A stretch of 64,000 bases of DNA from the NCBI RefSeq assembly GCF_028464065.1, contig NZ_CP116808.1, positions 1,939,501-2,003,500 on the forward strand, in the 5' to 3' direction. The translations under genes and the position numbers were made by a program. This DNA comes from Saprospira sp. CCB-QB6. Lineage in GTDB: Bacteria > Bacteroidota > Bacteroidia > Chitinophagales > Saprospiraceae. The notes under the pieces are model-generated. The model saw nothing but the letters and a program-made list of their open reading frames with translations. It made no database searches and was not told the DNA's origin. Shown one piece after another: positions 41,001 to 48,782 of the stretch (position 1 is its first letter; each line of letters starts with the position of its first letter).

Positions 41001-41208
41001 TTTTGCTTTTGCCTTGTTGATTGGGGTAATTGTGGGTACTTACTCTTCTATGTTTATTGCATCTCCAATTGTAGTAGATACGACAAAAGATGCTAGTTCA
41101 TTGAAATATACAGAATACGTTTCTGACTATGCTGAAGGTGCTGAAGATGCTGAAAGCAGCACTGGCGATGAGCTAGATGAGTTGGAAAACGAAGAAGAAA
41201 AAGCTTAA
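38032..41208 (+). CDS. secDF: Protein translocase subunit SecDF (fused SecD and SecF)
   Basis: A single 1058-residue chain covering SecD and SecF, the proton-driven membrane accessory of the Sec translocon. It has twelve predicted membrane helices. The SecD part has LGLDLKGGMSVVLQVD, the large periplasmic P1 domain, and TIGMAVDANVIIFERIREE. The SecF part has GFELGVDFQGGRSYTVEF and IIGYSINDTVIVFDRIRE. An unusually long insertion (about residues 260-400) sits in the SecD periplasmic region. The ATG at 38032 is preferred over a TTG six codons earlier. A terminator follows 24 bases after the stop. Confidence 0.96.
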   Translation: MQGKSFVKFFTIALVLVISYIFFLMIPTSGIERSASEFAKAATDSIQDQELKAVEYDMARQYFLDSISEEPVLNLGIKSYSYQELKRGQLALGLDLKGGMSVVLQVDLQELIKTLANQTSDENFQKALANSKSAQAAAQVDFVTLFGQEYAKVSDKPLARFFGTTEKLEGIDINSTNEEVLTAIRLEASKTVERTFNLLKQRIDKFGVAQPVVSLDKSTDRITVELPGVRSPKRAREFLQATASLEFWEMYTAVELLGQQTAGPLVNLNEALKGSKYDKSEPAVGTAAPQPDSSALAYIEEVKADTSLDEAVKQAKIDSVNASFAATTVADSTNPGPLFKVMGFAPPQTEKDPYVGYTQVKDTAEVMQMLRSAEAKRLLPKDLRFAWDSKVQKSENGGRLVQLFALRTRGQAEANLSGERVVSSRATQNPSGSGYAVSLDMDNEGARKWKKMTEDNVGFCVAVTLDNKVYSYPRVNEAIPNGSTSISGDFSATDASDLANILSIGKLPAKPEIIEEAVVGPSLGQATVNAGLFALVIGFVLVLIFMLVYYAKAGILAVLALFLNIFFILGCLASFGTVLTLPGIAGIVLTIGMAVDANVIIFERIREELRAGQHWKEAILSGFQHSYSAIIDANVTSFVTALILFQYGLGPIKGFATVLMIGVACSVFTAVLFGRLLFDRYLVNNKEVSIWTGSTKNVLANVSFDFIGKRKIAYAVSAVLLIAGIASMATQGFELGVDFQGGRSYTVEFPQQVEVPQLKEELVKAFDGYDKNVVKTFNQGNQVKITTSFMQEKEGLEADTEVLTKLHQACKAYSSADVDFEAFAAGKAPNVTEAGLYLTASSKVGPTIADDISQSAFWASLISLLFIFGYIFVRFRRWQFSVGAIAALFHDVLLVLGIFSLFKGIMPFSMEIDQAFIAAILTIIGYSINDTVIVFDRIRETATNEGDSKGIKDIVNQAIQSTVSRTSITSLTTFLVVAILFFFGGDGISGFAFALLIGVIVGTYSSMFIASPIVVDTTKDASSLKYTEYVSDYAEGAEDAESSTGDELDELENEEEKA

Positions 41209-41231
41209 GCTTTTAACTTATATAGTTTGTA

Positions 41232-41269
41232 AAAAGTCTCTAGGTCATTTTGGCTTAGGGGCTTTTTTC
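41232..41269 (+). terminator. Terminator after secDF
   Basis: AAAAGTCTCTA pairs with TAGGGGCTTTT (11 pairs, two or three G-U), followed by TTCTTTT. Confidence 0.75.
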
Positions 41270-41289
41270 TTTTGGAGTGTACAGGCCCG

Positions 41290-41520
41290 TCAGGGCCGCA
41301 GGCCTAGCGATGTGCAGCAGTGGCCCAAAGGGCCAGACCAAGGCGGCAAGGCCGCCGCAGGGCCGAGCGAATAGCGAGCTGCGAAACGTAGCGCCGAGGA
41401 GCGAAGCGAGGCGGAGGCCCCAGAAACAGCAGCGAGCTGCGAAACGACAACAAGGCCTTCAGGCCGCAGTTCGACGACCAAAGGGAGTAACCGCCGAGGA
41501 GCGAAGCGAGGCGGAGGCCC
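41290..41520 (-). repeat. Compound GC-rich repeat, copy R15 (type A copy plus accessory module)
   Basis: Minus orientation. A type A copy (41301-41422) is joined to the accessory module (41423-41520), which includes ACAACAAGGCC and GGAGTAACCGCC. The two outer GAGGAGCGAAGCGAGGC segments repeat each other. Confidence 0.82.
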
Positions 41521-41585
41521 AAAAGCGTCGAGTTTTGAAAGAATAAAAACTCCTTTAGCAGGCAATAGGAGTAAGGCTTTAAAAA

Positions 41586-41617
41586 CTTGCAAGAGCGAAA
41601 TAAAACTGCTATATTTG
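41586..41617 (+). promoter_or_regulatory. Promoter of greA
   Basis: -33 CTTG (41586-41589) and a perfect -7 TATATTTG (41610-41617) with a 20-base spacer. The untranslated leader is long, about 185 bases, with no ORF recognised. Confidence 0.65.
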
Positions 41618-41807
41618 TTAGTAGACAACAGTAGGAACGTTTGACTCAGGGGAGTTAGGCGTTCTTTGCTTATTTTATGTAGGGCAAAACTACATAACTA
41701 TGGAAGGGGCCGTTTCTTAGTAGGAGGAACGTCCTTTATTTTTCTGTCAAAAACAAACGAAATTTACTGTTGAGCGTAAAAGCTAGGCAGCTAAAAATTG
41801 AAAAAAT

Positions 41808-42290
41808 ATGTCTAAGCAAATCTCTTATATGACCCGTGAGGGCTATAATAAATTGAAGAAAGAGTTGGAAGAACTCAAAACTGTAGAACGTCAAAAAGTG
41901 GCTCAGCAAATTGCAGAGGCTCGTGAAAAGGGCGATCTTTCGGAGAATGCGGAATATGATGCGGCCAAGGAAGCACAAGGCTTGTTAGAGCTTAAAATTA
42001 ACCAAATGGAGGCGGTGATGGCCAATGCGCGCATTGTTGATGGAGCTGATTTGGATGCTTCTAAGGTAGTGGTGCTTTCTACGGTAAAAATGAAAAATCT
42101 CAAGACTAAAAAGACCATGAGTTACACCTTGGTTTCTGAGTCAGAGGCTGATCTTAAAGCCAAAAAAATCTCTGTAAACTCTCCTATTGGTAAGGGCTTA
42201 TTGGGTAAAGCGGTAGGGGATATCGCCGATATTCAGACACCTGGAGGAATTATGCAGGTAGAAATCTTGGATATCAAGATTGAACTCTAG
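41808..42290 (+). CDS. greA: Transcription elongation factor GreA
   Basis: A 160-residue GreA: an N-terminal coiled coil with the tip acidic residues in REKGDLSENAEYDAAKE that enter the RNA polymerase secondary channel, and a C-terminal FKBP-like domain (VNSPIGKGLLGKAVGD). It rescues backtracked polymerase by stimulating transcript cleavage. Length and both domains are normal. A strong terminator follows 20 bases after the stop. Confidence 0.96.
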   Translation: MSKQISYMTREGYNKLKKELEELKTVERQKVAQQIAEAREKGDLSENAEYDAAKEAQGLLELKINQMEAVMANARIVDGADLDASKVVVLSTVKMKNLKTKKTMSYTLVSESEADLKAKKISVNSPIGKGLLGKAVGDIADIQTPGGIMQVEILDIKIEL

Positions 42291-42310
42291 TTCAGTATTA
42301 AAAATGTAAA

Positions 42311-42344
42311 AAGCCGTTTGGAATTATCCAAACGGCTTTTTTTT
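42311..42344 (+). terminator. Terminator of greA
   Basis: A 12-bp perfect stem AAGCCGTTTGGA / TCCAAACGGCTT, loop ATTA, followed by six T residues. Confidence 0.94.
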
Positions 42345-42432
42345 GCCTTTAAAACCGAGTAAAATTTTAAAATAAAGTTATATGCAGCATAAAAAAGTGT
42401 AAACTATTTTCGCAATTTAGTCGCTAAGCGCT

Positions 42433-42440
42433 TATATTTG
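42433..42440 (+). promoter_or_regulatory. -7 promoter box of the beta-barrel gene
   Basis: Perfect TATATTTG, about 135 bases before the start codon. No clear -33 element. Confidence 0.5.
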
Positions 42441-42575
42441 GATGAAATGCAGAATCTCTGCTAGCCTAAATTATGAAAGGTAAAAGAGATACAAGACTGA
42501 CAACTTAACTGCTCTCAGCTTATAGGCTTCAAGCACTTTTGAGGCCTTTTTCAAACAATCTAAACTGACTTTATT

Positions 42576-43442
42576 ATGATGAAGCGTACTGCACTTTTTA
42601 GCTTCTTGAGCTTGTTTTTGCTCGCTGGATTTGGCCTTAAGGCACAAACTGGTCCCTATGCTCGTTTGGGCGTAGGCTACGGTATGGGAAGTACTACAGA
42701 CCAACTGGGTACTACTTATGTAGAAGATGCAAATGGTGATTTTACAGAAACAAATATTTATGGCACCTATGGTGGCGGTTTTGATGTTAATCTAGATCTG
42801 GGCTATAACTTTAGCCAAAATTTTGGCTTTGGTTTAGGGGTAGATTATCTATTTGGAAGCACAGTAACTAGAGATGAGTATACTGATCCTTCGCAAACTT
42901 CAAAGACAGAAGTTTACACCCGTCAATTGCGCCTATCTCCCAACTTTACTGTTCGTGGAAGCAATGAAGGAATGGTACAACCTTATGGCGGGTTAGGCCT
43001 TGTTATTCCTGTTACAGGGACTACATATTCTAATACAGAAGATGTGTATACAGGAATTAGTGGCACTGCTACCCAAAAAGTAGAGTCTAAAGGACAATTT
43101 ACTCTAGGCTATGAAGCTTTTGCTGGTGTTTACTTTAAGGTACCTAATGATAAAGTGCGCATCTTTGCCGAGCTTCGTTATACGGGCTTACGTATTCGGG
43201 CTAAAGAGGCAGAGATTGTAGAACTTATGCAACCCGATATGACTACAAGAACTATCATTGATGTAATGGATTTGAGAGTAGATCCCTATACACAGATTAA
43301 CTTTGTAGATGAAATTGATCAAAATACGAACGCAAATAGAAATGCGGGTGATCCTGTCGAACAACTTCGAACATCTACCAACTTTAGCAGCTTTGGAATC
43401 CAAGTTGGAGTAGCCATGAGCTTTGGTGGTGGAGAGGAATAG
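42576..43442 (+). CDS. Outer-membrane beta-barrel protein
   Basis: A 288-residue protein with a signal peptide (MMKRTALFSFLSLFLLAGFGLKAQ) and a beta-barrel pattern of alternating hydrophobic residues: ARLGVGYGMG, FDVNLDLGYNFSQNFGFGLGVDY and a C-terminal FGIQVGVAMSFGG strand. It belongs to the broad OprF/porin-like OM barrel group. No enzyme motif is present and the role is unknown. It has its own promoter box and terminator, so it is monocistronic. Confidence 0.82.
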   Translation: MMKRTALFSFLSLFLLAGFGLKAQTGPYARLGVGYGMGSTTDQLGTTYVEDANGDFTETNIYGTYGGGFDVNLDLGYNFSQNFGFGLGVDYLFGSTVTRDEYTDPSQTSKTEVYTRQLRLSPNFTVRGSNEGMVQPYGGLGLVIPVTGTTYSNTEDVYTGISGTATQKVESKGQFTLGYEAFAGVYFKVPNDKVRIFAELRYTGLRIRAKEAEIVELMQPDMTTRTIIDVMDLRVDPYTQINFVDEIDQNTNANRNAGDPVEQLRTSTNFSSFGIQVGVAMSFGGGEE

Positions 43443-43467
43443 TCTCCTACTCGCCTAATTTAAAAAT

Positions 43468-43500
43468 AGATGCCTTCTTCAGAGGGCATCTATTTTTTTT
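43468..43500 (+). terminator. Terminator after the beta-barrel gene
   Basis: The stem AGATGCC / GGCATCT with loop TTCTTCAGAG is followed by a long T tract. Confidence 0.85.
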
Positions 43501-43554
43501 TGCCTAAGACTTAGCTATTTTTAGCCATTACTATTTTACAATCAATTATAAGTT

Positions 43555-44370
43555 ATGAAAGTATTTCAAGAGGCAATTGAGGCCGCCTGGGACAATAGAG
43601 AGTTACTCAAAGAAGCCAAAACACAAGAACTCATTCGCGAGGTGATTGATCTACTCGATAAGGGCGTTGTGCGCGTAGCTGAACCTACAGCAGATGGCTG
43701 GACCGTCAATACTTGGGTAAAAAAAGCCGTGGTCCTTTATTTCCCTATTCAGAAAATGGAGACGATTGAAGTGCCTCCCTTCGAGTTTCACGATAAAATT
43801 CCACTCAAAACCAACTATGCAGAACTTGGCGTTCGGGTGGTTCCTCATGCTATTGCTCGCCATGGCGCTTTTTTGGCCCCTTCGGTCATCATGATGCCTA
43901 GCTATGTCAATATTGGTGCTTATGTAGATGCAGGCAGTATGGTCGATACTTGGGCTACAGTGGGCTCTTGTGCTCAAATTGGCAAGAATGTACACCTTAG
44001 CGGTGGCGTGGGCATTGGCGGCGTATTAGAGCCCTTACAAGCGGCTCCCGTGATTATTGAGGACAATTGCTTTATTGGTTCTCGCTCTATTGTGGTAGAA
44101 GGTGTTCATGTTGAAGAAGAAGCCGTTTTGGGCGCTAATGTGGTCATTACGCAATCCACAAAAATTATTGATGTTTCTGGTCCCGAACCTATCACTTATA
44201 AGGGCCGTGTGCCCGCTCGTTCTGTCGTGATTCCTGGTAGTTATACCAAGGAGTTCCCCGCAGGCAGCTATCAGGTGCCTTGCGCCCTCATTATTGGCAA
44301 GCGCAAAGAGAGCACAGACAAAAAGACTTCGCTCAACGATGCCCTTCGGGAGCATAATGTAGCAGTTTAA
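43555..44370 (+). CDS. dapD: 2,3,4,5-tetrahydropyridine-2,6-dicarboxylate N-succinyltransferase
   Basis: The DapD acyltransferase of lysine and diaminopimelate synthesis, moving succinyl from succinyl-CoA to tetrahydrodipicolinate. The 271-residue chain has an N-terminal helical domain and a left-handed beta-helix built of hexapeptide repeats (VNIGAYVDAGSMVDTWATVG, then AQIGKNVHLSGGVGIGG). The LEPLQAAPVIIEDNCFIGSRS segment is a DapD hallmark. No other dap gene is in the window. Repeat R16 follows at once. Confidence 0.95.
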   Translation: MKVFQEAIEAAWDNRELLKEAKTQELIREVIDLLDKGVVRVAEPTADGWTVNTWVKKAVVLYFPIQKMETIEVPPFEFHDKIPLKTNYAELGVRVVPHAIARHGAFLAPSVIMMPSYVNIGAYVDAGSMVDTWATVGSCAQIGKNVHLSGGVGIGGVLEPLQAAPVIIEDNCFIGSRSIVVEGVHVEEEAVLGANVVITQSTKIIDVSGPEPITYKGRVPARSVVIPGSYTKEFPAGSYQVPCALIIGKRKESTDKKTSLNDALREHNVAV

Positions 44371-44379
44371 TTATTTTTT

Positions 44380-44518
44380 TGGGGCCTGCCGCCTTCGGCG
44401 GCCGGGCCCCTACAAGGCTCGCAAGCTTGCTCGGCCCTGCGCGGGCTTCGCCCGCTGGGTCTGGCCTGCGGCCACCTTTTTGGGCCCCTAGGCCTGCGGC
44501 CCTTCGGGCCTGTAGGAC
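44380..44518 (+). repeat. GC-rich structured repeat, copy R16 (type A ends)
   Basis: Head GGGGCCTGCC, tail CCCCTAGGCC. Hairpins GCCGCC-TTC-GGCGGC and GCGGGC-TTC-GCCCGC. The usual CACTGCTGCACATCG before the tail is replaced by CACCTTTTTGGGCC. Confidence 0.8.
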
Positions 44519-44519
44519 G

Positions 44520-44617
44520 CCAATGCGGTATTCGTCGCTGCGCTCCTCATTCGCTCATAGATCCCGCCCACCCACCCCTCTGCGGGATTCCTTAAGGAAT
44601 CCCTTGGGGAGGCTGGC
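44520..44617 (+). repeat. Second repeat family, copy S1
   Basis: It contains GGTATTCGTCGCTGCGCTCC, CCCGCCCACCCACCCCTCTG and the palindromic GGGATTCCTTAAGGAATCCC, ending GGGGAGGCTGGCC. It shares these blocks with 54347-54437, and both copies sit directly after a main-family repeat. Confidence 0.75.
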
Positions 44618-44653
44618 CAAAAAAAACGCCTGAGATATCTATCTCAGGCGTTT
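44618..44653. terminator. Terminator between S1 and the lytic transglycosylase gene
   Basis: A 14-bp stem AAACGCCTGAGATA / TATCTCAGGCGTTT with a very short loop. On the minus strand it is followed by a T tract of about nine bases, so it ends the minus-strand gene. Confidence 0.9.
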
Positions 44654-44683
44654 CTATTTTCCTTCCTACAGCTCCAAAATCAC

Positions 44684-46489
44684 TTATTTATTCTGCTCAT
44701 ACACCTCTTGAGGAAGGCGAGCTGCAGTGCGACCACGAACTACTCTAGCGCGGCTGCGGCTTTGGTCCAAAATATCATTTGTACTTTGCAGCTCTACCTC
44801 ATTCCATTTGCTGCTGCTTCCTTTAGCGCTAGCTTCAGGCGTTTTGGGCAATTCAGCCTTGGGGGTAGAGATTTCTTCTTTAGCCAACTTAGTCGCAGGC
44901 TGGGCCGTAATAGGTGCCGAGCTAGCTATTGATTTTTCGTCATTCAGTGGTTCTGTTGAAGCAGCGCCCACAAAACCATAACTTCTAAGGCGGCGGCCAC
45001 GGCTACGGTCCTCCAAAGCGGGACGTTCAATCGCTTGGCGGCGTTTTTCCATCTCTGCTTTTTGTTCTGCCTTAGGTTGTGCTCTAATCGTTTCCTCTTC
45101 AAGCAAAACCGTTTTGCCATCAATATTCGTATAGCGGCGGCGAGCGGCTACAGCACCAGCCTGAGGTACCTTCGCGGCAAGCTCAGTATTACTGGCTGTA
45201 CCTAGATAAACAGAAGAAGTTTTAGCCTCTTGTTTTTCATTGAGCCCCACCACTTTTAGGGCGGCAATAGAAATACCCGAAACTTGCTTCTTCTGGCTAA
45301 CTAATAGGTCCGCATTCACTCGATGCTCTCTCAGGCCAATTAGGTCGCCAGCATAAGGTTGATAGTCAGCGGGCAATTCGTTCCAGAACAAAATATCGGC
45401 CACAGAACAGCGGTAAGCCTTGGCCAAACGCTTAAGATCTTGAGGCGACTGAATACGGCGAACGGCACGGAGCGGATTCTCTTTTTGCATCTCTAGGACG
45501 CGGTTAAAAGCGCGAGTGTAAGCTCTTTCTTGGGCCACAATGCGGGCGGGAAGGAGCAAAATTTGAGCATCCTTATCCTTAGGTACATAATTGCGTCGAT
45601 AAGAAGGGTTGAGCAGCTTCAAGGTATCCAAACTAATGTCAAAATCAGTAGCCAATTTGCGCAAAGATTGCCCGCCATCAATATGTAAAGTATCGGTAAG
45701 GACTAAATCCTGGGGCATATCTTGAGGAATCAACTGATGCTCCTGATAATATTCGCCCACATAAACCATAGCCATAAAGAAAGGCACATAACGCTGCGTT
45801 TCTCTAGGCAAATATTGACGAGCAGCCCAGAAATTCTTGCTGCCAGCTCGTTTTACTGCGCGATCTACTCGGACAGGCCCACAGTTATAAGCGGCCATGG
45901 CCAAGGCCCAATCGCCATAGCGATCATACAAACGGCGAAGTAATTGAGCCGCTGCCTCAGAGGCTTTATGCGTATCGCTGCGCTCATCTACATAAGTATT
46001 GATCCGCAAATCGAAAATGCGGCCCGAACTAGGAATAAACTGCCAAAGTCCCACCGCACTAGCAATAGAGCGAGCTGTGGGATTCAGATGAGATTCTACA
46101 ATGGCTAAATATTTCAAGTGGTGAGGGACATCATGGGCAGCCAAATGCTCCTCAAAAATGGGGAAGTACATTTTACTGCGGCCCAAAATAGCCTCGGTAC
46201 TGCTGCGGTATTTTCCCGTGCGAATCAAAATTCGCTCTTTGGTCAAAGGATCAAGGCGGTAGTCAATGGCACCAGAAAGGGCTTTGAGCCGATCTTGATA
46301 TTCTGTATCCGAAAACTCTGGAAAGTCATTGAGCAAGCTAGTCATCAGCTGGCTCAAGCTATCCACAAAGGGAGCATCTGCTTGAAAACTATTGGGAATG
46401 AGGTCCTTGTCTGGAGAGGCCTGCAGTTGCCCTTGTCCAAAGGTGAACAAAAAGGCAAAAATAAATAGGCGGTAGAAAGTCCGTCTCAT
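44684..46489 (-). CDS. Membrane-bound lytic murein transglycosylase (MltD-like) with LysM domains
   Basis: A 601-residue protein: signal peptide, then an SLT/lysozyme-like domain (about 105-260) with the catalytic Glu in AIVESHLNPTARS and the motifs GLWQFIPSSGR and MAAYNCGPVRVDRA. Two or so LysM-like modules follow (about 265-390, for example LRKLATDFDISLDTLKLLNP and LKRLAKAYRCSVADILFWNE). The C-terminal 200 residues are low-complexity and Ala/Glu/Lys-rich. It cuts glycan strands to make anhydro ends for wall growth or recycling. Monocistronic, with a strong terminator. Confidence 0.92.
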   Translation of the reverse strand: MRRTFYRLFIFAFLFTFGQGQLQASPDKDLIPNSFQADAPFVDSLSQLMTSLLNDFPEFSDTEYQDRLKALSGAIDYRLDPLTKERILIRTGKYRSSTEAILGRSKMYFPIFEEHLAAHDVPHHLKYLAIVESHLNPTARSIASAVGLWQFIPSSGRIFDLRINTYVDERSDTHKASEAAAQLLRRLYDRYGDWALAMAAYNCGPVRVDRAVKRAGSKNFWAARQYLPRETQRYVPFFMAMVYVGEYYQEHQLIPQDMPQDLVLTDTLHIDGGQSLRKLATDFDISLDTLKLLNPSYRRNYVPKDKDAQILLLPARIVAQERAYTRAFNRVLEMQKENPLRAVRRIQSPQDLKRLAKAYRCSVADILFWNELPADYQPYAGDLIGLREHRVNADLLVSQKKQVSGISIAALKVVGLNEKQEAKTSSVYLGTASNTELAAKVPQAGAVAARRRYTNIDGKTVLLEEETIRAQPKAEQKAEMEKRRQAIERPALEDRSRGRRLRSYGFVGAASTEPLNDEKSIASSAPITAQPATKLAKEEISTPKAELPKTPEASAKGSSSKWNEVELQSTNDILDQSRSRARVVRGRTAARLPQEVYEQNK

Positions 46490-46685
46490 AAGATCTTAAA
46501 TTGATATCGAACAAAAACTTGCAAAAAGAAAAAAGGACATAAAGCCCAAGCAAGCTCTAGTGAAAATTCACTAAATCGTTTGAAAATGGGGTAGGGTGAT
46601 CAAAACAGGTCTAATTTATCATTTTTTTTGAGAAATTAGTTGCAATGACTTGATTTTAAGCTTAAAAGCCCCTAGCATAAATAGG

Positions 46686-46728
46686 AAATGGTAACTTCCA
46701 CAACAATTTGTTGCAAAAGTTACCATTT
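46686..46728. terminator. Hairpin between tatA and the transglycosylase gene
   Basis: AAATGGTAACTT pairs with AAGTTACCATTT, with an inner CAACAA/TTG pairing. Little T tract follows on either strand, so termination is uncertain. Confidence 0.5.
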
Positions 46729-46758
46729 TAAGCCTAAAGAGTAGTAGAAAAAATCAAC

Positions 46759-46980
46759 TTAAGATTTTTCATACTCTTTTTTGTTCTCCTTGGGTTCTTC
46801 GTTAATGCCAGCTTCTAGTTCTTTAGATACTTTATTTTTAGCATCGTTGAACTCGCGGATTCCACTTCCCAAACCACGCATGAGTTCAGGAATTTTTTTA
46901 CCGCCGAAAAGTAGAAGAATGGCCACTAAAACGATGATCATTTCTGGACCGAAGAAGCTCAATAATAATATAGCGTTCAT
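46759..46980 (-). CDS. tatA: Sec-independent translocase protein TatA
   Basis: A 73-residue TatA/E protein: a short N-terminal membrane helix ([22 protein letters not shown]), the FG hinge followed by the amphipathic helix [19 protein letters not shown], and a charged C-terminal tail. TatA forms the pore for folded proteins with twin-arginine signals. No tatC is nearby. The frame opens 8 codons earlier (47004), but ATG 46980 gives the proper N-terminus. A -7 box TACCTTTG lies at 47079-47072 on the minus strand. Confidence 0.92.
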   Translation of the reverse strand: MNAILLLSFFGPEMIIVLVAILLLFGGKKIPELMRGLGSGIREFNDAKNKVSKELEAGINEEPKENKKEYEKS

Positions 46981-47071
46981 AAGGCAATGATGATTTATAT
47001 GCACTTAGATAGTGAATGCCACTAAAGGTTGAATCCCCCCCCCTTAGATTTTCTGGCGCTCAATACTTTGG

Positions 47072-47079
47072 CAAAGGTA
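47072..47079 (-). promoter_or_regulatory. -7 promoter box of tatA
   Basis: Perfect TACCTTTG on the minus strand with a TTTC about 17 bases upstream. The untranslated leader is about 85 bases and contains a run of nine G on that strand. Confidence 0.55.
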
Positions 47080-47150
47080 CAGTATTTTTTTTGATTGAAA
47101 GAATTTCCCCCCTCAGGCTTCCCTTTTCGCTATGTTAAAGCTATATCAAC

Positions 47151-48389
47151 CTAATTATTAGGCAAATAGTAAAGGACCGAGGCCTTCTCTTGCTGAAAGA
47201 GAAACTGGGCTTGCAACTGAAGCTGCTTGGCCGTTATCTGCTGATAATAATCGGCCTCTTCATTGATTAACTGCGCCTGACCCAATAATTCATAATATCC
47301 CAAACTCAAGGCTTTCTGAAATGGCCGAATTTCCCCAAATAAGAGGTTGTGCTCGGTGTTGTTTTGCAACTTTTGTAGCTGCTCTTCACTAATCGGCTGA
47401 GCCTTAAATTCTTCCAAAGCCGCCCAAACGGCCTGCTCAGCTTCCTCAATGCCTACTCCATCTTGCAATTTGCCCTCTATCACAAAAAGCCCAGCTTCTA
47501 CCGTGCCCGTAATGTATACATCCAACTCGCTAAAGAGCTTTTGCTGCTTGACCAATTGCCGAACCAGCAATGAAGAATCACTCAAACCCAATATATCCGA
47601 TAAAAGATCTTCTAAGTAATAGGCCGTTTCTAAACGAGCCGCCGCCGGAAAGGCGATGTAAAGGGCCGCATCGGTCACATTGGCCCGATGCACTTTTTTG
47701 CGCGCGACTAATTGTGGCGGCTCGGCCGCATAGGCTGGCCGCTTGACCGGCCCCCTCGGAATATGCCCAAACCAATGCTCCACCCGCTCCAATACTTCTT
47801 CGGCCTTGATGTTGCCCGAAATCGATAAAACGGCATTGTTGGGACAATAGTAGTTGTCATAAAATTCACGAACTTCATCCAAGGAAGCCGCCTCAATATG
47901 CTCAAAACTTTCCCCGATAACGGGCCGCTTATAAGGATGTTCCTTAAAGGCTAAATCACCCAAAATATGCCACAAATCTCCATAGGGCTCTTCCAAACAA
48001 CTTTCCTTAAATTCCTCCACCACAACTCGCTTTTCCTTTTGCAAAGGCTGCGGCTCAATACAAAGGTTTTGCATGCGGTCCGCTTCCAACCAAAGCCCCA
48101 AATCTAGATTTTGATAAGGCAAAATGTCATAAAAAACGGTCATATCTTGGTTGGTAAAGGCATTGTTTTCGCCCCCCGCCAATTGTATTAATTGATCAAA
48201 ATTGGGCGCATGCTGAGAACCCGCAAACATCAAATGCTCAAATAAATGCGCAAAGCCACTACGGCCCGGCAATTCATCCTTGCTCCCCACTTCATAGTTC
48301 ATACAAAGCGTAAGCATAGGGCTACTCGGATCTTCCTGCAATAATACACGCAAGCCGTTCGCTAGCTGATATCGTTTATAATTAATCAT
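47151..48389 (-). CDS. M16-family zinc peptidase
   Basis: A 412-residue inverzincin. The inverted zinc motif HLFEH lies at residues 48-52 and the third ligand is in the downstream EEFKESCLEEPYG region. The second M16 domain follows from about residue 170 and lacks its own zinc motif, as is usual for the non-catalytic half. It is shorter than pitrilysin and corresponds to one half of the two-part M16 peptidases. No second M16 gene is adjacent. It starts just right of compound repeat R17. Confidence 0.88.
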   Translation of the reverse strand: MINYKRYQLANGLRVLLQEDPSSPMLTLCMNYEVGSKDELPGRSGFAHLFEHLMFAGSQHAPNFDQLIQLAGGENNAFTNQDMTVFYDILPYQNLDLGLWLEADRMQNLCIEPQPLQKEKRVVVEEFKESCLEEPYGDLWHILGDLAFKEHPYKRPVIGESFEHIEAASLDEVREFYDNYYCPNNAVLSISGNIKAEEVLERVEHWFGHIPRGPVKRPAYAAEPPQLVARKKVHRANVTDAALYIAFPAAARLETAYYLEDLLSDILGLSDSSLLVRQLVKQQKLFSELDVYITGTVEAGLFVIEGKLQDGVGIEEAEQAVWAALEEFKAQPISEEQLQKLQNNTEHNLLFGEIRPFQKALSLGYYELLGQAQLINEEADYYQQITAKQLQLQAQFLFQQEKASVLYYLPNN

Positions 48390-48401
48390 CTTTTTAATCG
48401 T

Positions 48402-48649
48402 TTTTGGGGCCTCCCGCCTGCGGCGGGCGGTTACTCCCGTTGGTCGTCGAACTGCGGCCTAAAGGCCTTGTTGTCGTTTACTTCATCGAACTGGCGCCTC
48501 TTCGAGGCTGGTTGTCGCAGCTCGCTGCTGTTTTGGGGCCTCCGCAGCAAAGCTGCGGCGCTACGTTTCGCAGCTCGCTATTCGCTCGGCCCTGCGCAGG
48601 CAAAGCCTGCTTGGTCTGGCCTGCGGCCACTGCTGCACATCGCTAGGCC
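48402..48649 (+). repeat. Compound GC-rich repeat, copy R17 (left arm of a long inverted repeat)
   Basis: An accessory module (GTTACTCCCGTTGGTCGTCG and onwards) is followed by a type A copy with hairpins CCGCAG-CAAAG-CTGCGG and GCAGGC-AAA-GCCTGC. It is almost identical, in inverted orientation, to R18 at 50066-50309. Confidence 0.9.
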
Positions 48650-48782
48650 ATAGGACCAGCCAACATTAACTTTAAAAACCCGCCGCTTGGCCCCTTGTTG
48701 ATGCTCTGCCCAACATAACGCAAGAAAAGCAGCAAAGTTTGATTATCTTACTCTATCTAAGGTAAGACTAAATTTTTAACTA

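Noticed and set aside
41277-41546. Open frames inside GC-rich repeats here and at other copies
   Set aside because: The repeats are open in several frames on both strands because of composition. The frames vary with hairpin changes and show no protein conservation.
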